Shown here: in pieces, positions 26,567 through 36,340 of the stretch | How positions within the stretch are numbered: position 1 is the first letter of the stretch | Layout: each line of letters begins with the position of its first letter | Assembly: GCF_020731415.2 (NCBI RefSeq) | Contig: NZ_CP088276.1 | Location: 186,001 to 250,000, forward strand | Reading direction: 5' to 3' | Source of the DNA: Phyllobacterium sp. T1293 | Lineage (GTDB): Bacteria; Pseudomonadota; Alphaproteobacteria; Rhizobiales; Rhizobiaceae | DNA length: 64,000 nucleotides | The notes under the pieces: model-generated | The model's input: only the letters and a program-made list of their open reading frames with translations | What the model was told of the DNA's origin: nothing | Database searches by the model: none | Position numbers and translations under genes: made by a program

Positions 26567-28530
26567 TGCGTGAACAAACCGAATCCGGTCAAAAATCCGG
26601 AAGCATCAAGCCCGGGACGCGGCTGAACGATATTTACGAGGTGACAGAACTTCTCGCCGTTGGTGGTATGTCGGAGGTCTATAAGGGCCATAACATCCAG
26701 ACACTCGACGAGGTCGCTATCAAGGTTATTCTGCCGCACCTTGCCAGTGACGAGCAGGTTATTTCACTCTTCAAGCAGGAAGCCTCTATTCTCAATTCTC
26801 TGGGGCATGATGCAATTGTTCGCTATCACGTTTTCTCGATTGATCGGCTTTCCAATACCGCCTATCTCACGATGGAACTGGTGGAGGGACCATCCCTTTA
26901 TGAGCGCATAAGGGATCGGCCCTTGAGCTTGGCTGAAGCTGCAAAGCTGATCAGTCGCATCACCTCGGGCCTCAAGGTTGCCCATGAACGCGGCGTCATT
27001 CACCGCGATATCTCCTGCGACAACATCATTTTGTCCGGCGGCAATGTCGAGGGTGCCAAACTCATCGATTTCGGTATTGCCAGGCTCGGCATTGGCGGAG
27101 ACCGCACGCTTCTGGCGGGGAGCTTTGCTGGAAAGTACAATTACGTTTCGCCCGAGCAGCTGGGATTGTTCGGCGGTGATGTACACGAGCCAAGCGATAT
27201 CTACAGTCTGGGACTGGTCTTTGCCGCGGCCCTTCGTGGCACCCCGCTCGATATGAGCGGCACACATGCCGATGTGGTCAGAAAACGTCAATCGGTTCCG
27301 GACCTTTCGACAATCCACCCGGCAGCACGGTCCATCATTCAGCGTATGTTGCAGCCAAGTCCTGCGCTCAGACCCAAGAAGGACGAAATTATCGACGCGT
27401 TGCGACCGATGATTCCGGCAACAAAAGATAATTACTCGCGGCGCTCGCAGATTTCAGCATCGTTGAGAGACGGACGCGGACAAACACCATCGGGCCAATC
27501 CGGTACCAAAGGGGCCTCAGGTAAATGGGTTGTTCTTGCTTGCCTGCTGGTCGCCGTGGGTGGTGCAGGCTGGTACGGCTATGTCAATCAGGAGAAAATC
27601 AAAGCCTATTTATCGGCGCAAAAGACGAGCAAGCCTGCAACGCCGTCAGGCAAATCCGAATTCAAGCTTGATGCGGATCCAAACAGCGTCAAACCAAAAC
27701 CGGAACCACAAGCCGATCAGGCTAAACCCATAAAAGAGCCGGAAGCTCCAATTGGAACCGTAACGGAAAAACCGCCAGCCGCTACAGTGGAAGCCAAGCC
27801 GGATATAAAGAGTGCGGGCAATGAAAAGCCGGTTAATACGCTTCCTGAAGCGGGGCAAAAGCCAGAAACCTTGGCGTCCGGTGAGCAGCAAAAGCATGAC
27901 GAACCAGCACAAAGCAGCGGTGGCTCCCAGCCGCAGCTCGCTATTACGGAGGCGGACTGGATAAAACAGTTTGCCGGCGGCCCCTGCTTCTTTGCCCACG
28001 GCACAATTGCCGCACCTCGAACAATAAATATTGAAGGTTTTGCACAGAGAGTGGGTCCATTCGTCGAAATGGAGCGCGCTTTCATCAGCAAGTTTGGTTA
28101 CGAGCCGACCATCAATGTGCGGCAGATTGCCGATGCACAATGTGATGCCCTGGCATTTCTGGCTGCCGCGCCAGTTAATGCGGACAAAGCGGCCTTCGTC
28201 CTTAAAAACGAGGTTCTGGGACCTAATGATGCATTGGCCGCAACTCTTGGCGGAATCGAGCAGAAGAACGTTCAGGTGATTCTCGTGCGCCAGGACGGTA
28301 CTGTTGATACAATCAACACAACGCGTCGCGGAGATAGTACGGTCATCAATCTCAATCTCGCTGCGCCGCAGAAAGATATCTCGGTTCCCTATATGCTCAT
28401 TGCGATTCAATCCGATGAGAAGCTCGACTTGATCGGTGGCAAAGACACCTTCAAGGGGCTCGCGGCGAAGCTGCAACAACAATCCGGAAAGCCTGCTGTA
28501 ACTGTGAAATATTTCCGCCAGCAGGGATGA
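26566..28530 (+). CDS. ppkA: Membrane Ser/Thr protein kinase of the T6SS
   Basis: A 654-residue kinase. The catalytic domain covers about 25-285: Lys53 (VAIK), HRDISCDN with Asp148, and DFG at 168-170. The usual Lys after HRD is Ser, a variant seen in bacterial kinases of this type. A membrane helix is near 321-340, followed by a Pro/Lys-rich linker and a periplasmic domain (about 460-654) with no assignment. PpkA phosphorylates TagH/Fha or TssL to switch on secretion in related systems. It is coupled to pppA and converges on tssG with six bases between the stops. Confidence 0.9.
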   Translation: MREQTESGQKSGSIKPGTRLNDIYEVTELLAVGGMSEVYKGHNIQTLDEVAIKVILPHLASDEQVISLFKQEASILNSLGHDAIVRYHVFSIDRLSNTAYLTMELVEGPSLYERIRDRPLSLAEAAKLISRITSGLKVAHERGVIHRDISCDNIILSGGNVEGAKLIDFGIARLGIGGDRTLLAGSFAGKYNYVSPEQLGLFGGDVHEPSDIYSLGLVFAAALRGTPLDMSGTHADVVRKRQSVPDLSTIHPAARSIIQRMLQPSPALRPKKDEIIDALRPMIPATKDNYSRRSQISASLRDGRGQTPSGQSGTKGASGKWVVLACLLVAVGGAGWYGYVNQEKIKAYLSAQKTSKPATPSGKSEFKLDADPNSVKPKPEPQADQAKPIKEPEAPIGTVTEKPPAATVEAKPDIKSAGNEKPVNTLPEAGQKPETLASGEQQKHDEPAQSSGGSQPQLAITEADWIKQFAGGPCFFAHGTIAAPRTINIEGFAQRVGPFVEMERAFISKFGYEPTINVRQIADAQCDALAFLAAAPVNADKAAFVLKNEVLGPNDALAATLGGIEQKNVQVILVRQDGTVDTINTTRRGDSTVINLNLAAPQKDISVPYMLIAIQSDEKLDLIGGKDTFKGLAAKLQQQSGKPAVTVKYFRQQG

Positions 28531-28536
28531 ACCGTA

Positions 28537-29544
28537 TCAGGCTGGTGCCTGGAGGGTCTTATCGGGGTCGAACACCGCATCTGCGCTGTCCTTGGCGGCG
28601 GGAGCCTGTCTGACCCACAAATCCCATCCAAGCCGTCCAACCGGTGATCCATCTTGCAAGCGTGCCTCGGGAATATCCTCTTTGGCCAGAATAAGCTGAA
28701 TTTCGAATGATAGGGAGGGGCCGCAGTACAGGCGCACCAATTCAGTCAATTCGGCAAACTTCTTTCGGGCTGGCATGAGCGAGAGATATTCGCCGTATCG
28801 CAACGGACCAATGGAAATCCGGATCGCACTTCTGCGATCCGCATAGGAAGAACCAGCGATCGCAGTGATGCCCAGCAGGGCATTATCCCTGCTGTTGCTG
28901 CCTAACTGTGTTTGTTCAGAAGGGTCAACTGCAAGCCAACGCTTTTGAAATTGATGAACAGCGACTTCGTAACCAAGGAATTCGGACAGCATAAGTCGGA
29001 GATTGACAGCTGTTCGCCGCTGATTGGCAAAGAAACCGGAGAAATACAGCGGTACTTCCGGTTCGATCTTCAGCCCTTCGATCAGCTTTGGCGCTGCAAG
29101 CCCCAGAAGCGAATAAATGCTTCGTGTAACCTTGTTCTTCGGACCGATGCCAAAGAGCTGGATCAGGCTGGATAGCCGGTATTTTCTCGAGCTGGCAAAG
29201 AACATGCCGCGCAGCTCGGCCGTAAAAACCTCGAGAAAATCGAAATAGCTCGAACTGCGTCGGCGCTTCTCATCAAGGGCCCTGTCCGTATAAACCGATG
29301 GCAATGCTGCTACCGGACCAACAAGGCCGATGTAGTTTGCATGAATACTTACCGTTTCGCCCCGGCTCTCAGCGCCCGAAAGTGCCGTTGCGGCATGATT
29401 ATGGGTTGCGTGGGATGTCAGTGAGATCGTGGACGTGGCTTTCTCGCCCGCCAATTCGAGAAGCAGATGCGCCGCATCAGGATCAAAAAGATGTGGATCT
29501 GCCTTCAGCCGATCAAGGAGAGATCCCGGTTGCGCGTCTGTCAC
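28537..29544 (-). CDS. tssG: TssG T6SS baseplate protein
   Basis: A 335-residue protein of the ImpH family, a baseplate wedge component with TssF, TssE and TssK. Family features are the N-terminal LLDRLKADPHLFDPDAAHLLL and the central EFLGYEVAVHQFQKRWL followed by a conserved QLG. It starts with GTG overlapping the tssF stop (GTGA). It is the last gene of the tssA-to-tssG block. Confidence 0.95.
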   Translation of the reverse strand: MTDAQPGSLLDRLKADPHLFDPDAAHLLLELAGEKATSTISLTSHATHNHAATALSGAESRGETVSIHANYIGLVGPVAALPSVYTDRALDEKRRRSSSYFDFLEVFTAELRGMFFASSRKYRLSSLIQLFGIGPKNKVTRSIYSLLGLAAPKLIEGLKIEPEVPLYFSGFFANQRRTAVNLRLMLSEFLGYEVAVHQFQKRWLAVDPSEQTQLGSNSRDNALLGITAIAGSSYADRRSAIRISIGPLRYGEYLSLMPARKKFAELTELVRLYCGPSLSFEIQLILAKEDIPEARLQDGSPVGRLGWDLWVRQAPAAKDSADAVFDPDKTLQAPA

Positions 29545-31343
29545 AACAGCACCTCATCGGCTGTGCGGGGCGGGAAGCGAACAACAGGCAATGCAAGACC
29601 TGTGAGCCGCACTGTCAGTCGCGCAAATGTGTTGATTGATGCGTAGAGCCCGAAAAAGTGTGACAGGACTGATCCGAAAAGATAGGCGACACCGCGATCC
29701 ATCAGGGCTTCGTTGAATTCGATGGTCACGTCGACGCCGCTGGCAATCGTTCCGTCCTTCAGGCGTGCGGTTGCCTTCTGGCTGGTCACAGAGGATATCG
29801 CCTCGATCATCGAGCGCATTTCAGGGGCATGCCTGAAATCATAGAGCCGCAGCATACTCTTCAGGATTTCCGGATCACCGCTGGTAAGCGGAAGATGGTT
29901 GAGCGATAGATGCGATATGAGTTTCCAGTAGGATTCGCCCTCTGACTCAAACCGGTGGGTATGCGTCGGGGGGAGGAGGCAATTGATCTTGCCGATTTCG
30001 CTGATTGTTGCCTGCGTCTTGAAATAGGGTTGTCCGCCGCCAAATGGCAGAAGCTCGGGCAAACCACGGTTGATACATAATGTATCGACGGAGGCGACGA
30101 GATGATCCTCCGGCATAGCCGGGTTGAGATTCATATCGACAAACCGCAGCTTTGCCTTGAATGACTTATTGTCCTCGCCAATGTCGCGTTTGTATTGCCA
30201 GAATATGTCCGCCCGGCTTTCATTGGTTTGTTTCTTGCGTCCGAAGAAGGGGGGAACCTCCTTGCGCTGGCCCTTCTGGTCCGAAATATCAACGCGCTCA
30301 ATGGCGTATATCTCGCGGGTTGAATTGTAGCGGGCATCAGGCAGTACATCATATTCGTCAAGCATATGGTTGACAGAAATCGGCTCAGCACGCTGCTCGA
30401 ACAGATTTATCACGGGTGAGCAGTGCAGATCAAAACTCGTCGAATCCACCGCATTAACAAGCGTATTTGCCGATGTATCGAGGTAGAAAAAGAGGTGAAA
30501 CTCTTTCCCGGGTATACTGCCTAGAAACGACTTTAATCCACTCAGCTCGAAAAACAGGAATTTCTCAGGCAGGGCGAAGAATTCGGCGAGCAATCGGAAA
30601 CCCGGAAAGCTTCGTTTGGAATAGGGAAGCATCCGCTTGTCGTAATCAAAGCTGATTGGCTTCAAAGCGTTGGGAGGAAGGCGCAAGGCTGCCTTGTCTT
30701 CGCGGTGTCGTCCAACTGCTATCCCTATAGTGTGGTTGAACAACAGTTCATAAAGCGCGGCCCCTGTCGCAAAAGGCGCCCGAATAAAGAATGTCAGCCG
30801 GTCCAGATCAAGGCTTGCAACGCTATCGACCGGTCCCGTTGTCGCTACGCTGATTGACAGGCACGACATCGGAGACAGATCCTGCACGGGCGGCGCAACA
30901 TATGGCGGTTGCGCAAGTTTGCAATCCGTTATTGCGACGGGGCTCAGCGTCAGTTCCTGTGTCGTGGAAAAGCGGCAGGTATCCCCCCGAACCGGTTCAG
31001 AGTCGACCACCATCGCGCGCGGCAGAACGATCGACTCATCCTGCTGAGCGGAAGGGTCAAATTTCAGGATCGACATTGAAGGTATCTGCGCCAGATAATG
31101 CGGATACAGGGCCTCAAGCAGCGTTTCGGTCAGTTCCGGAAAGTCATCATCAATCTTCTGCCGGATACGGGCAGCCGTATAGGCAAATCCCTGAATGAGG
31201 CGTTCCACATGCGGATCGTCAACAGCCTCGGGTGTGAGACGAAGACGTCCAGCCACCTTTGGATGTTGCTGCGCAAATCTCGCTGCGCGTTTGCGCAGGG
31301 AACCAAGCTCACTATTGTACCAATTGAGAAAGCGGTTAGCCAT
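29541..31343 (-). CDS. tssF: TssF T6SS baseplate protein
   Basis: A 600-residue protein of the ImpG/VasA family, starting NRFLNWYNSELGSLRKRAARF, with the typical LTETLLEALYPHYLAQIPSM. The upstream in-frame TTG at 31358 is less likely than ATG 31343, which overlaps the tssE end by eight bases. Length is normal for the family. TssF forms the baseplate wedge with TssG and TssE. Confidence 0.95.
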   Translation of the reverse strand: MANRFLNWYNSELGSLRKRAARFAQQHPKVAGRLRLTPEAVDDPHVERLIQGFAYTAARIRQKIDDDFPELTETLLEALYPHYLAQIPSMSILKFDPSAQQDESIVLPRAMVVDSEPVRGDTCRFSTTQELTLSPVAITDCKLAQPPYVAPPVQDLSPMSCLSISVATTGPVDSVASLDLDRLTFFIRAPFATGAALYELLFNHTIGIAVGRHREDKAALRLPPNALKPISFDYDKRMLPYSKRSFPGFRLLAEFFALPEKFLFFELSGLKSFLGSIPGKEFHLFFYLDTSANTLVNAVDSTSFDLHCSPVINLFEQRAEPISVNHMLDEYDVLPDARYNSTREIYAIERVDISDQKGQRKEVPPFFGRKKQTNESRADIFWQYKRDIGEDNKSFKAKLRFVDMNLNPAMPEDHLVASVDTLCINRGLPELLPFGGGQPYFKTQATISEIGKINCLLPPTHTHRFESEGESYWKLISHLSLNHLPLTSGDPEILKSMLRLYDFRHAPEMRSMIEAISSVTSQKATARLKDGTIASGVDVTIEFNEALMDRGVAYLFGSVLSHFFGLYASINTFARLTVRLTGLALPVVRFPPRTADEVLL

Positions 31344-31827
31344 GATGTGCGCCGCCAATCAGGAAATGCCGTGTGGCCGGATCAAGCGACGTGTCGAAAA
31401 CAATGGCTTCTACACCGTCAGGAAGCAGCATCTCCGCCTCTATGCGCAAATCGAGAACCCGATCCTGATCGCCGCGGCTCTTGCCGAGACCGACACGCAC
31501 CCGCGCCAATCGCGGATCAAAAGCCACGATGACTTTTCTGATCGCTTCGGCAAGATGCAGACGCTGCTGGGTCGTTGCCAGCATAAGCCCATGGAATCCC
31601 GGTGTACCAAAACGCAGAAGGCTGGTCTGCAGCTCTTCGAATTCTTTTTCGATGCTGCGGGGCCATTGCTGGGCATTCAGCAGTGCTTCGATATCCCGGC
31701 GGATATTCTCCCGCACGCGGTTGATCTGTTCACGCGGCGTCAAAGGCTGATCGACCGTCATGTCAGGGTCATGATCCATAAGCCGATCAAGAACAGATTC
31801 AAAGGATATCCTGCTGCTTACGGCCAT
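31336..31827 (-). CDS. tssE: TssE (gp25-like) T6SS baseplate protein
   Basis: A 163-residue protein of the GPW/gp25 family. It contains VRENIRRDIEALLNA (the conserved RRD segment) and ends near residue 150 with LDLRIEAEML. gp25-like proteins start polymerisation of the contractile sheath at the baseplate. It lies between tagJ (three bases upstream) and tssF (eight-base overlap). Confidence 0.95.
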   Translation of the reverse strand: MAVSSRISFESVLDRLMDHDPDMTVDQPLTPREQINRVRENIRRDIEALLNAQQWPRSIEKEFEELQTSLLRFGTPGFHGLMLATTQQRLHLAEAIRKVIVAFDPRLARVRVGLGKSRGDQDRVLDLRIEAEMLLPDGVEAIVFDTSLDPATRHFLIGGAHHG

Positions 31828-31830
31828 ATT

Positions 31831-32643
31831 CTAGTTCGCCGGCTCAGGAATGAATTCGATCGACATGATATCAAGCAGTCCAATGACATCATCATCAACA
31901 AGCAGGCACTTCTGACCCTTGCCCGCAAACAGGCCGCCACCGGCTTCCACCCAGTCGGTTTCCCGTCCAAGCTTCATCGCATCGCTGACATCGCGTGAGA
32001 AATACGTCGCTGGCATAATAACTTCGGACTGAGAGTCATCGCGAAGGGTCAACAGCGCCTGACGCCACGTCAGATCGCGCACGCTCTGAACCGGCTGAAA
32101 TTCGATCCGGTTAATCCGGTTGAAATCGATCCACATATAGGTGCCGTTCGTATTGAGAATTTCGATGGCATGCGGAATGCGATCATCGAGGTCCCGGAAA
32201 GACGTTGCGGTGCGGCCATCGATTTTGACCGAACCGTGTATGACATTTTCAGGAAAGGGGGTTGTGGCCTCGCCATTTGTTCCCGTTACGCTTTTTTCAA
32301 GAATCAGTGCATTCTTCATTGCCAGCTGATCATGCTCGCTTGGGCCATCGGGGAAAGCTGGTACAGCACCGGTTTCAAACCAGGCGGCCCGTGCATCGGA
32401 TGCGCGCAGGCGACCGCGCAGAAGGGCCAGCCCCATGGCCAAATCAGGAATCGTTTTTGAAAGAATGTCCGCTTGCTTGTCGGCGCGTTCAAAGTCGCCG
32501 CTCACGATCAGAAGATCAATGAGAAGTCGCCGGGCAGCATCATCTGTCGGACGTATTTTGGCGATCGACAGCGCTACGTTTATCGCGCCTTGAAGGTCGC
32601 CGGACTCGATGAGATTGGAAACGCTTCCTGTTGCGTTCGTCAT
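31831..32643 (-). CDS. tagJ: TagJ (ImpE) T6SS accessory protein
   Basis: A 270-residue protein of the ImpE/SciE family: an N-terminal helical, TPR-like part (DLQGAINVALSIAKIRPTDD) and a C-terminal domain (TYMWIDFNRINRIEF, WVEAGGGLFAGKGQK). TagJ binds the sheath protein TssB in other systems and may help recruit ClpV. It starts with an ATG overlapping the stop of the second tssC (ATGA). Many T6SS lack it; Agrobacterium-type clusters have it. Confidence 0.9.
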   Translation of the reverse strand: MTNATGSVSNLIESGDLQGAINVALSIAKIRPTDDAARRLLIDLLIVSGDFERADKQADILSKTIPDLAMGLALLRGRLRASDARAAWFETGAVPAFPDGPSEHDQLAMKNALILEKSVTGTNGEATTPFPENVIHGSVKIDGRTATSFRDLDDRIPHAIEILNTNGTYMWIDFNRINRIEFQPVQSVRDLTWRQALLTLRDDSQSEVIMPATYFSRDVSDAMKLGRETDWVEAGGGLFAGKGQKCLLVDDDVIGLLDIMSIEFIPEPAN

Positions 32644-34088
32644 TGTGCTTTACCCTTACTGGACTGGTCAGATTTGCTGTTCATATCGGCGAGAAGCTGG
32701 AAACTTGCTGTTACGTCGTCGAGCTGAAAATGCGGTTGAAGCCGCATCACGCAGCCGTAAACACCCGGGCGCCCCGGTATTTCCCGGACTTCAACGGAGG
32801 CTGATCGCAGCGGATGCCGCGCCTTGACGACACTGTCGGCATCGTCGTTGCCAATACAATAGGTAAACAGCCATTTCTCAAGCGTGTCGCGCAAACTGTT
32901 GGATGTTGCAATCTGGCCGACGTTTTCGCGCATAATCATCTTCAGATAATGGGCGAAACGGCAGGCACACAGCACATATTGCAACATGGAAGCTATGCGC
33001 GCATTGCGGTTGGCAATTTCGGATTCATATCTTGCCGCCTTGTGAACGGACTGATTGGAATTGAACACCAGATGCGGCGTGTAGGGTACGGTGGCAAGCG
33101 GAACGAAGCCAGCTTCACTTAATATCTGCTCCTGCTCGGCATTAAGGCGCTGCTCGATCGGCGGCTGGGCGGCAAAATCATGCTTGTCCGTGGGGAACGA
33201 AATGTAGGGCAGCGAATCCACCAGACCGCCATTAAGCTCGTCTTCCCGCACACCCCGCAGATCGGCAAACCAGCCCGACGAGGCATATTCTCTCAGGACT
33301 AATGAGGCGAAGGCAAAGGATGAATTGCCCCAGAGCAGATTATTGCCTTTCGGATCGATCTCCTCGCGAAAGAAAAAACCATCCTTACGCGTAATATCAT
33401 TGGTCCGGTAAGGCCGGCGGACCAAAATCCGGGGCAATGTCAGCCCCAGAAATCGCGTGTCGGATGCGTTGCGCAGCCTATTCCAGCGGACGGATCGTTG
33501 CGGTTTGAGCAGGAAGGAGAGATCAGGCAGGCGGTCGAGATCGGCAAAGCTCTCAATTTCGAGAAGCGATGGATCAGCTGCACAAATGAAGGGAGAAAAC
33601 GCTGCAGCGGCGACACTGGAAATGCCTTCGATAATGGCGATATCGTCAGTGCCGGTTGTCGGATTGATGCCTGCGGCAATCGTATAATCTCCGATCAGAA
33701 GGCCGTAAGGCTGGCCGCCCGGCATGTCGAATTCCTGCGAATAGATCAGCTCGAACAAACGGCTTTGATCGAAATCCGCGGCCCGCTCGATATCGCGGGC
33801 AAGTTCTTTCCATTTTGCGGAAAAAACGCGGATTTGCACCGGGCTTGTACCGATTGGCTGCTGGATCAATTGGTAGAGGTTGCGCCAAAGCGCTTCCAGT
33901 CGTTGAAATTCGGGGTGGTGGATAATCCGATTGACCTGCGCGGTCAAAGTTTGATCGATGGCATCAATCAGGCTGTCAATCTGAAAACGAATATCAGGTG
34001 TAGCGGTCGCAACCGGCGCGGCGGCATCCGAAAATGGTTGACGAGTCTCATATCGTTTTGAATCCGGTGTCAGACTCTCGGATATCAC
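32640..34088 (-). CDS. Second TssC-type sheath protein (TssC paralogue)
   Basis: A 482-residue protein homologous along its length to the TssC just upstream (FQRLEALWRNLYQLIQQ, FDQSRLFELIYSQEFDMPGG). Two tandem TssC genes of different length occur in Agrobacterium-type clusters. I chose GTG 34088 because AGGAGTGAT, a near-perfect anti-16S match, ends six bases before it; an in-frame ATG at 34169 would add 27 residues with no good ribosome site. The gene is preceded by a strong hairpin (34184-34210). It overlaps tagJ by four bases. Confidence 0.9.
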   Translation of the reverse strand: MISESLTPDSKRYETRQPFSDAAAPVATATPDIRFQIDSLIDAIDQTLTAQVNRIIHHPEFQRLEALWRNLYQLIQQPIGTSPVQIRVFSAKWKELARDIERAADFDQSRLFELIYSQEFDMPGGQPYGLLIGDYTIAAGINPTTGTDDIAIIEGISSVAAAAFSPFICAADPSLLEIESFADLDRLPDLSFLLKPQRSVRWNRLRNASDTRFLGLTLPRILVRRPYRTNDITRKDGFFFREEIDPKGNNLLWGNSSFAFASLVLREYASSGWFADLRGVREDELNGGLVDSLPYISFPTDKHDFAAQPPIEQRLNAEQEQILSEAGFVPLATVPYTPHLVFNSNQSVHKAARYESEIANRNARIASMLQYVLCACRFAHYLKMIMRENVGQIATSNSLRDTLEKWLFTYCIGNDDADSVVKARHPLRSASVEVREIPGRPGVYGCVMRLQPHFQLDDVTASFQLLADMNSKSDQSSKGKAQ

Positions 34089-34183
34089 GAAATCATCACT
34101 CCTGAATTCTTCCAAATGCGCGGGAAGAAAGACCGCCTGTACACCGTTTGTGCAAGGCGGCCGATTCATTCAATGCCATGGTT

Positions 34184-34210
34184 CCCGGCGCCGAATGTAT
34201 GTGCGCCGGG
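34184..34210 (-). terminator. Hairpin between the two tssC genes
   Basis: CCCGGCGC and GCGCCGGG form a perfect eight-base stem with an 11-base loop, eight bases after the first tssC stop. On the minus strand it is not followed by a T run, so it is better seen as an mRNA-stability or attenuation hairpin that favours the major sheath proteins TssB and TssC over downstream genes. The role is inferred. Confidence 0.55.
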
Positions 34211-34217
34211 ATATTGC

Positions 34218-35699
34218 TTAGTTGCGCGCCTTCGGGATGCGCGCGACCATGCGCAACGATGTTGTCAACTCTTCCATCTGCAGCCATGGACGAAGCCATG
34301 CGATTGCTTCGTAAGAGCCGGGGCTGCCGGCAACAGGCTTGACCTCAACACGGGCATCGCGCAGCGGGTAGGCCGCACGATTTTCCGGGCCGGCATCGTC
34401 GTTCGCATTCACGTAGTTGTTGATCCAGCGATTGAGCCATGCCTGGCAATCTTCCGCTTCCATGAAGGAACCGATCTTGTCACGGCCAATCACCTTCAGA
34501 TAATGCGCGAACCGGGACGTCGCCATCATGTAAGGCAGACGCGCCGAAATCGCGGCATTTTCCGTGGCTTCCGGACGATCATACTTTGCAGGCTTGTGTG
34601 TCGTCTGCGCACCGAAGAACACGGCATAATCAGTGTTCTTGTAATGGCAAAGCGGCAGGAAGCCCAGCTTACCGAGTTCAGCGTCACGGCGGTCGGTAAT
34701 GCCGATTTCAGTCGGGCATTTTGTGTCCGTGTCGCCGTCATCGCTTTGGAATACATGAACTGGCAGGGATTCGACCTTGCCGCCATTTTCCGCGCCGCGG
34801 ATAGCTGTACACCAGCCATTCTTGGCAAAAGCATCGGTAAGGCGTGAGCCAAGGATATAGGACGCGTTGGACCAGCAATAGCTGCCGTGGTCCATCGCAT
34901 TGTCACCGAACTTGATGGCTTCGTTGAAATCGAATTCATCAATGGTCAAGGTTGCCGGACCGTAAGGCATGCGCGTAAGAACACGCGGCATCGTCAAGGT
35001 GACGAAGCGGGAATCGCTGCTCTCGCGGAATGACCGCCACTTGATATATTCCTTGGTCTGGAAAATCTTTTCCAGATCGCGTGGCTTGGACAGCTCCGTG
35101 AAATCGTCGAAGCCAAAAAGTGTCGGGCCAGCCGCCGCAATGAACGGAGCAAATGCCGCCGCAGCAACAGAACTCATGTTCTGCAGTGTTTCGATATCTT
35201 CAAACGAATTGCCAAACTCGTAATCGCCAATGAGCGCGCCAAACGGCTCACCACCGGCAATGCCGAATTCACTTTCGTAGATGGTTTTGAAGATCTTGCT
35301 CTGATCGAATTCAACTGCCTTCGACAGATCACGGGACAGATCACGCTTGCTGGCGTTCAATACGCGGATCTTGAGATTTGCGCTGGTTTCGCTGTTGTAG
35401 ACGAGATAGCGCAAGCCGCGCCAGCTGCCTTCAAGTTTGCGAAAAGCCTCATTATGCATGATCTCGGCGACCTGCGTTGACAGCAGTTCGTCGATCTTTT
35501 TGATCGCGTTGTTGATCGTAACAGAAAGATTGCGGTTGTAGGAAACCGTACCCTTCAAAGCTTCGCTCGTCAGGGTACGCAGCAATTGCTCCGTGCGATC
35601 TGCGGACGTCTGCTTGGTTGCGGAGATCGCTTCGTCAAGCAGGCTCTCCGTTACAACGGTCGTTGTCGTCCCTTGCGGTGCGCTCTTGGAGGTCGCCAT
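34218..35699 (-). CDS. tssC: TssC T6SS contractile sheath large subunit
   Basis: A 493-residue protein with all family landmarks: [47 protein letters not shown] and a Trp-rich end. TssB and TssC form the sheath that contracts to fire the Hcp tube. It starts directly after the tssB stop with no gap, with AGGGG upstream inside tssB. The second TssC gene follows. Confidence 0.97.
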   Translation of the reverse strand: MATSKSAPQGTTTTVVTESLLDEAISATKQTSADRTEQLLRTLTSEALKGTVSYNRNLSVTINNAIKKIDELLSTQVAEIMHNEAFRKLEGSWRGLRYLVYNSETSANLKIRVLNASKRDLSRDLSKAVEFDQSKIFKTIYESEFGIAGGEPFGALIGDYEFGNSFEDIETLQNMSSVAAAAFAPFIAAAGPTLFGFDDFTELSKPRDLEKIFQTKEYIKWRSFRESSDSRFVTLTMPRVLTRMPYGPATLTIDEFDFNEAIKFGDNAMDHGSYCWSNASYILGSRLTDAFAKNGWCTAIRGAENGGKVESLPVHVFQSDDGDTDTKCPTEIGITDRRDAELGKLGFLPLCHYKNTDYAVFFGAQTTHKPAKYDRPEATENAAISARLPYMMATSRFAHYLKVIGRDKIGSFMEAEDCQAWLNRWINNYVNANDDAGPENRAAYPLRDARVEVKPVAGSPGSYEAIAWLRPWLQMEELTTSLRMVARIPKARN

Positions 35700-36221
35700 T
35701 TATTTCGCCCCTTTTTCGCTGTCAGGCTTACGTTCGTCCAGCTCTGCAGCAAGTTTTTTCAGATCTGCCTGGTTCTGCAGAATGCGTTCAAGCAGAACTT
35801 CCAGGTTTTCCGAACGGTCAGCCTTGGTCAGAAGATCGCGCAGCTGGTTGCGCGCATCCAGCAAGGATTTGAGCGCGGGTACCTGATCGACAATGGAAGC
35901 GGGCTCAAAATCGTCAAGTTTTTCGAACTTGAGGGAAATTGGCATCTCCCGGCCTGTGCCTTCGATGGTATTTTCGACGCGGATATTCAGCCCCGGGGTC
36001 ATGCGGCGCATCACATCGTCGAAATTATCGCGATCGATCTGAACGAATTTGCGCTCGCCGAATGGTTTCAGCGGCTCCGAAGGATTGCCGGAGAAGTCGC
36101 CAAGAACGCCAACAACGAAAGGCAGTTCCTTTTCGACAACGGCACCTTCAGTTTCAACTTCGTACTTGATGTGTACCCTCGGCTTGCGGACTCTTTCGAG
36201 TTTGTCGTGAACGCTGGCCAA
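35700..36221 (-). CDS. tssB: TssB T6SS contractile sheath small subunit
   Basis: A 173-residue protein with [29 protein letters not shown] and [13 protein letters not shown], characteristic of TssB/VipA. The start is a TTG at 36221 with AGGAGG six bases upstream, a strong site compensating for a weak start codon. It forms the sheath with TssC directly downstream. The 120 bases before it up to tssA are AT-rich and could hold a separate promoter. Confidence 0.96.
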   Translation of the reverse strand: MASVHDKLERVRKPRVHIKYEVETEGAVVEKELPFVVGVLGDFSGNPSEPLKPFGERKFVQIDRDNFDDVMRRMTPGLNIRVENTIEGTGREMPISLKFEKLDDFEPASIVDQVPALKSLLDARNQLRDLLTKADRSENLEVLLERILQNQADLKKLAAELDERKPDSEKGAK

Positions 36222-36340
36222 TTGATGCCTCCTGCCTATGTGTGCTTCTTAAGAAGTGGGGGGATTATTGCAAACCATTTCGAGTTAGCAACTATTTTCT
36301 CAACCAATGGATGCGGCTTATACTTTGACAGCTTAACCAA

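Noticed and set aside
27646..28482. Minus-strand open frame of 278 codons within ppkA
   Set aside because: Arises from the low-complexity Pro/Lys linker and periplasmic part of the kinase; no independent support.
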